This document shows positions 30,458 to 31,439 of a stretch of DNA of 31,439 nucleotides, one piece after another. The DNA is from QHXQ01 sp036389375 (lineage in GTDB: Bacteria; Acidobacteriota; Blastocatellia; Pyrinomonadales; Pyrinomonadaceae). Position 1 is the first letter of the stretch; every line of letters starts with the position of its first letter. The notes beneath the pieces were generated by a model, which saw only the letters and a list, made by a program, of their open reading frames with translations, searched no databases and was not told the DNA's origin. The stretch lies in assembly GCA_036389375.1 (NCBI GenBank), contig DASVQA010000217.1, positions 1-31,439 on the forward strand, written 5' to 3'. Both the position numbers and the translations under genes were made by a program.

Positions 30458-31439
30458 ATGAAACGCATCTTCAGCGGCGCGCAGCCGACCGGCAACATAC
30501 ACATCGGCAACTATCTCGGCGCGCTGCGCAACTGGGCCGCGCTGCAACACGAGTTTGAAAGCCTCTTCTGCATCGTCAACCTGCACGCGCTCACCCTCCC
30601 GCAAGACCCGCAGGTGCTCGCGCGTAAGACCCGCGAGCTGGTGCGCCTCTATCTTGCTTCGGGAATCGATCCGCAGGTCTCGATCATCTACGTGCAGTCG
30701 GACGTGCCGGAACACGCGGAGCTGGCGTGGCTACTCGGCTGCGGCACGCGCCTCTCCGAACTTGAACGCATGACGCAGTTCAAGGAAAAGGCCGGCAAGC
30801 AGCGCGAGAGCGTCGGCACGGGCATACTGATTTACCCCGTGCTGATGGCCGCAGACATATTGCTCTTTCAGACCGACCTCGTGCCCATTGGGCAGGATCA
30901 GAAGCAGCACCTTGAATTGACCCGCGACTTGGCCGAACGCTTCAACCGCGATTACGGCGAGACGTTTCGCGTGCCCGACGCTTACATCCCGAAGGTCGGC
31001 GCAAAAATTCTCTCCTTGAGCAACCCGGCGAAGAAGATGTCCAAGTCGGACGAGAACGCGAACGGCGCGATCAATCTGCTCGACGATGCCGACACCGTGC
31101 GCCGCAAGTTCAAACGCGCCGTCACCGATTCAGGCACGGACGTGCGTTTCGACCCCGCGCGCCCGGCCGTCACAAACATGCTGACGATCTACCAACTGCT
31201 GACCGGCCAGACGCCTGAAGAGATCGAGGCGCACTTCGCGGGCAAGGGCTACGCGGCGCTCAAGTCGGAGTTGGCCGAAGTGACGGTCGAGTTTCTGCGC
31301 CCGCTGCAAGAGCGCGTGTACGGTTACGACGACGCCGAACTTGATCGTATTCTGGCGGCGGGGCGCGAGCGCGCCACCAGCATCGCGCGCCCGACGCTTG
31401 ATAACGTTAAAGCCCGGCTGGGCGTGGTCGGCGTGCGTG
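30458..31439 (+). CDS. trpS: Tryptophanyl-tRNA synthetase (3' end cut by window)
   Basis: ATG 30458 follows TAAGG, which overlaps the stop codon of the protease gene. The visible 327 residues are almost a full bacterial TrpRS (about 330). The class I HIGH-type signature is GAQPTGNIHIGNYLGA (7-22), and KMSKS lies at 193-197 (KKMSKSDE). Other landmarks are FCIVNLHALT, GTGILIYPVLMAADILLF and VPIGQDQKQHLELTRDLAERFN, the Trp- and ATP-binding loops. It charges tRNA-Trp. The frame is still open at the last base, so a few residues and the stop lie beyond the window. Confidence 0.96.
   Translation, partial: MKRIFSGAQPTGNIHIGNYLGALRNWAALQHEFESLFCIVNLHALTLPQDPQVLARKTRELVRLYLASGIDPQVSIIYVQSDVPEHAELAWLLGCGTRLSELERMTQFKEKAGKQRESVGTGILIYPVLMAADILLFQTDLVPIGQDQKQHLELTRDLAERFNRDYGETFRVPDAYIPKVGAKILSLSNPAKKMSKSDENANGAINLLDDADTVRRKFKRAVTDSGTDVRFDPARPAVTNMLTIYQLLTGQTPEEIEAHFAGKGYAALKSELAEVTVEFLRPLQERVYGYDDAELDRILAAGRERATSIARPTLDNVKARLGVVGVR

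Overview
This GC-rich window (roughly two thirds G+C by eye) is densely coding, with 24 protein genes and no rRNA, tRNA, transposase, phage gene or CRISPR array that I could see. Gene content points to a Gram-negative-type bacterium: NuoI, RpsA, an OmpA-like outer-membrane protein, MacB-type ABC parts and many signal peptides. My best guess is Acidobacteriota, probably class Blastocatellia, from the overall protein flavour. No rRNA or phylogenetic marker was tested, so that placement is inference.

Layout. Plus strand 1-8433: the C-terminal part of a beta-CASP metallo-hydrolase, a small heptad coiled-coil protein, sucD-ndk-nuoI, an ABC ATPase, a cNMP-binding/DUF1003 membrane protein, a HAD hydrolase, a SirB1-type transglutaminase-like/TPR protein, and a MacB/FtsX permease. 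Minus strand 8450-12618: a run of cell-envelope genes (secreted TPR protein, two secreted helical proteins, a membrane zinc-ribbon protein, a secreted proline-rich protein). Plus strand 12901-24422: larE, gdhA, an outer-membrane PKD/OmpA protein with a long structured leader, a secreted BNR propeller with an inserted peptidoglycan-binding domain, rpsA, HU, and a HIT hydrolase. Minus strand 24423-28195: hflX followed by a PgpH-like 7TM-HD phosphodiesterase. Plus strand 28549-31439: an IPT-NHL propeller, a site-2 protease and trpS, which runs off the end.

How the genes relate. Core metabolism (succinyl-CoA ligase alpha, nucleoside diphosphate kinase, complex I subunit I, glutamate dehydrogenase) and translation or ribosome functions (RpsA, HflX, TrpRS) are mixed with envelope genes. 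Several partners normally adjacent are absent from the window: sucC, the other nuo genes, larB/larC and macA. The ABC ATPase and its likely permease are separated by three unrelated genes.

Non-coding DNA is the most unusual part. Four intergenic regions carry inverted repeats built from short tandem heptamers. Each locus uses a different word (GTGCTGA, TGACGAG, CTGGCTA and a degenerate CCYTCRC-like word). Three of them supply the stop codon of the gene upstream. Other notable sites are an inverted repeat embracing the -10 of a strong promoter at 15326-15365, a predicted three-way-junction leader at 15393-15454, several strong hairpins at gene ends, and a recurring TGCTA-type extended -10.
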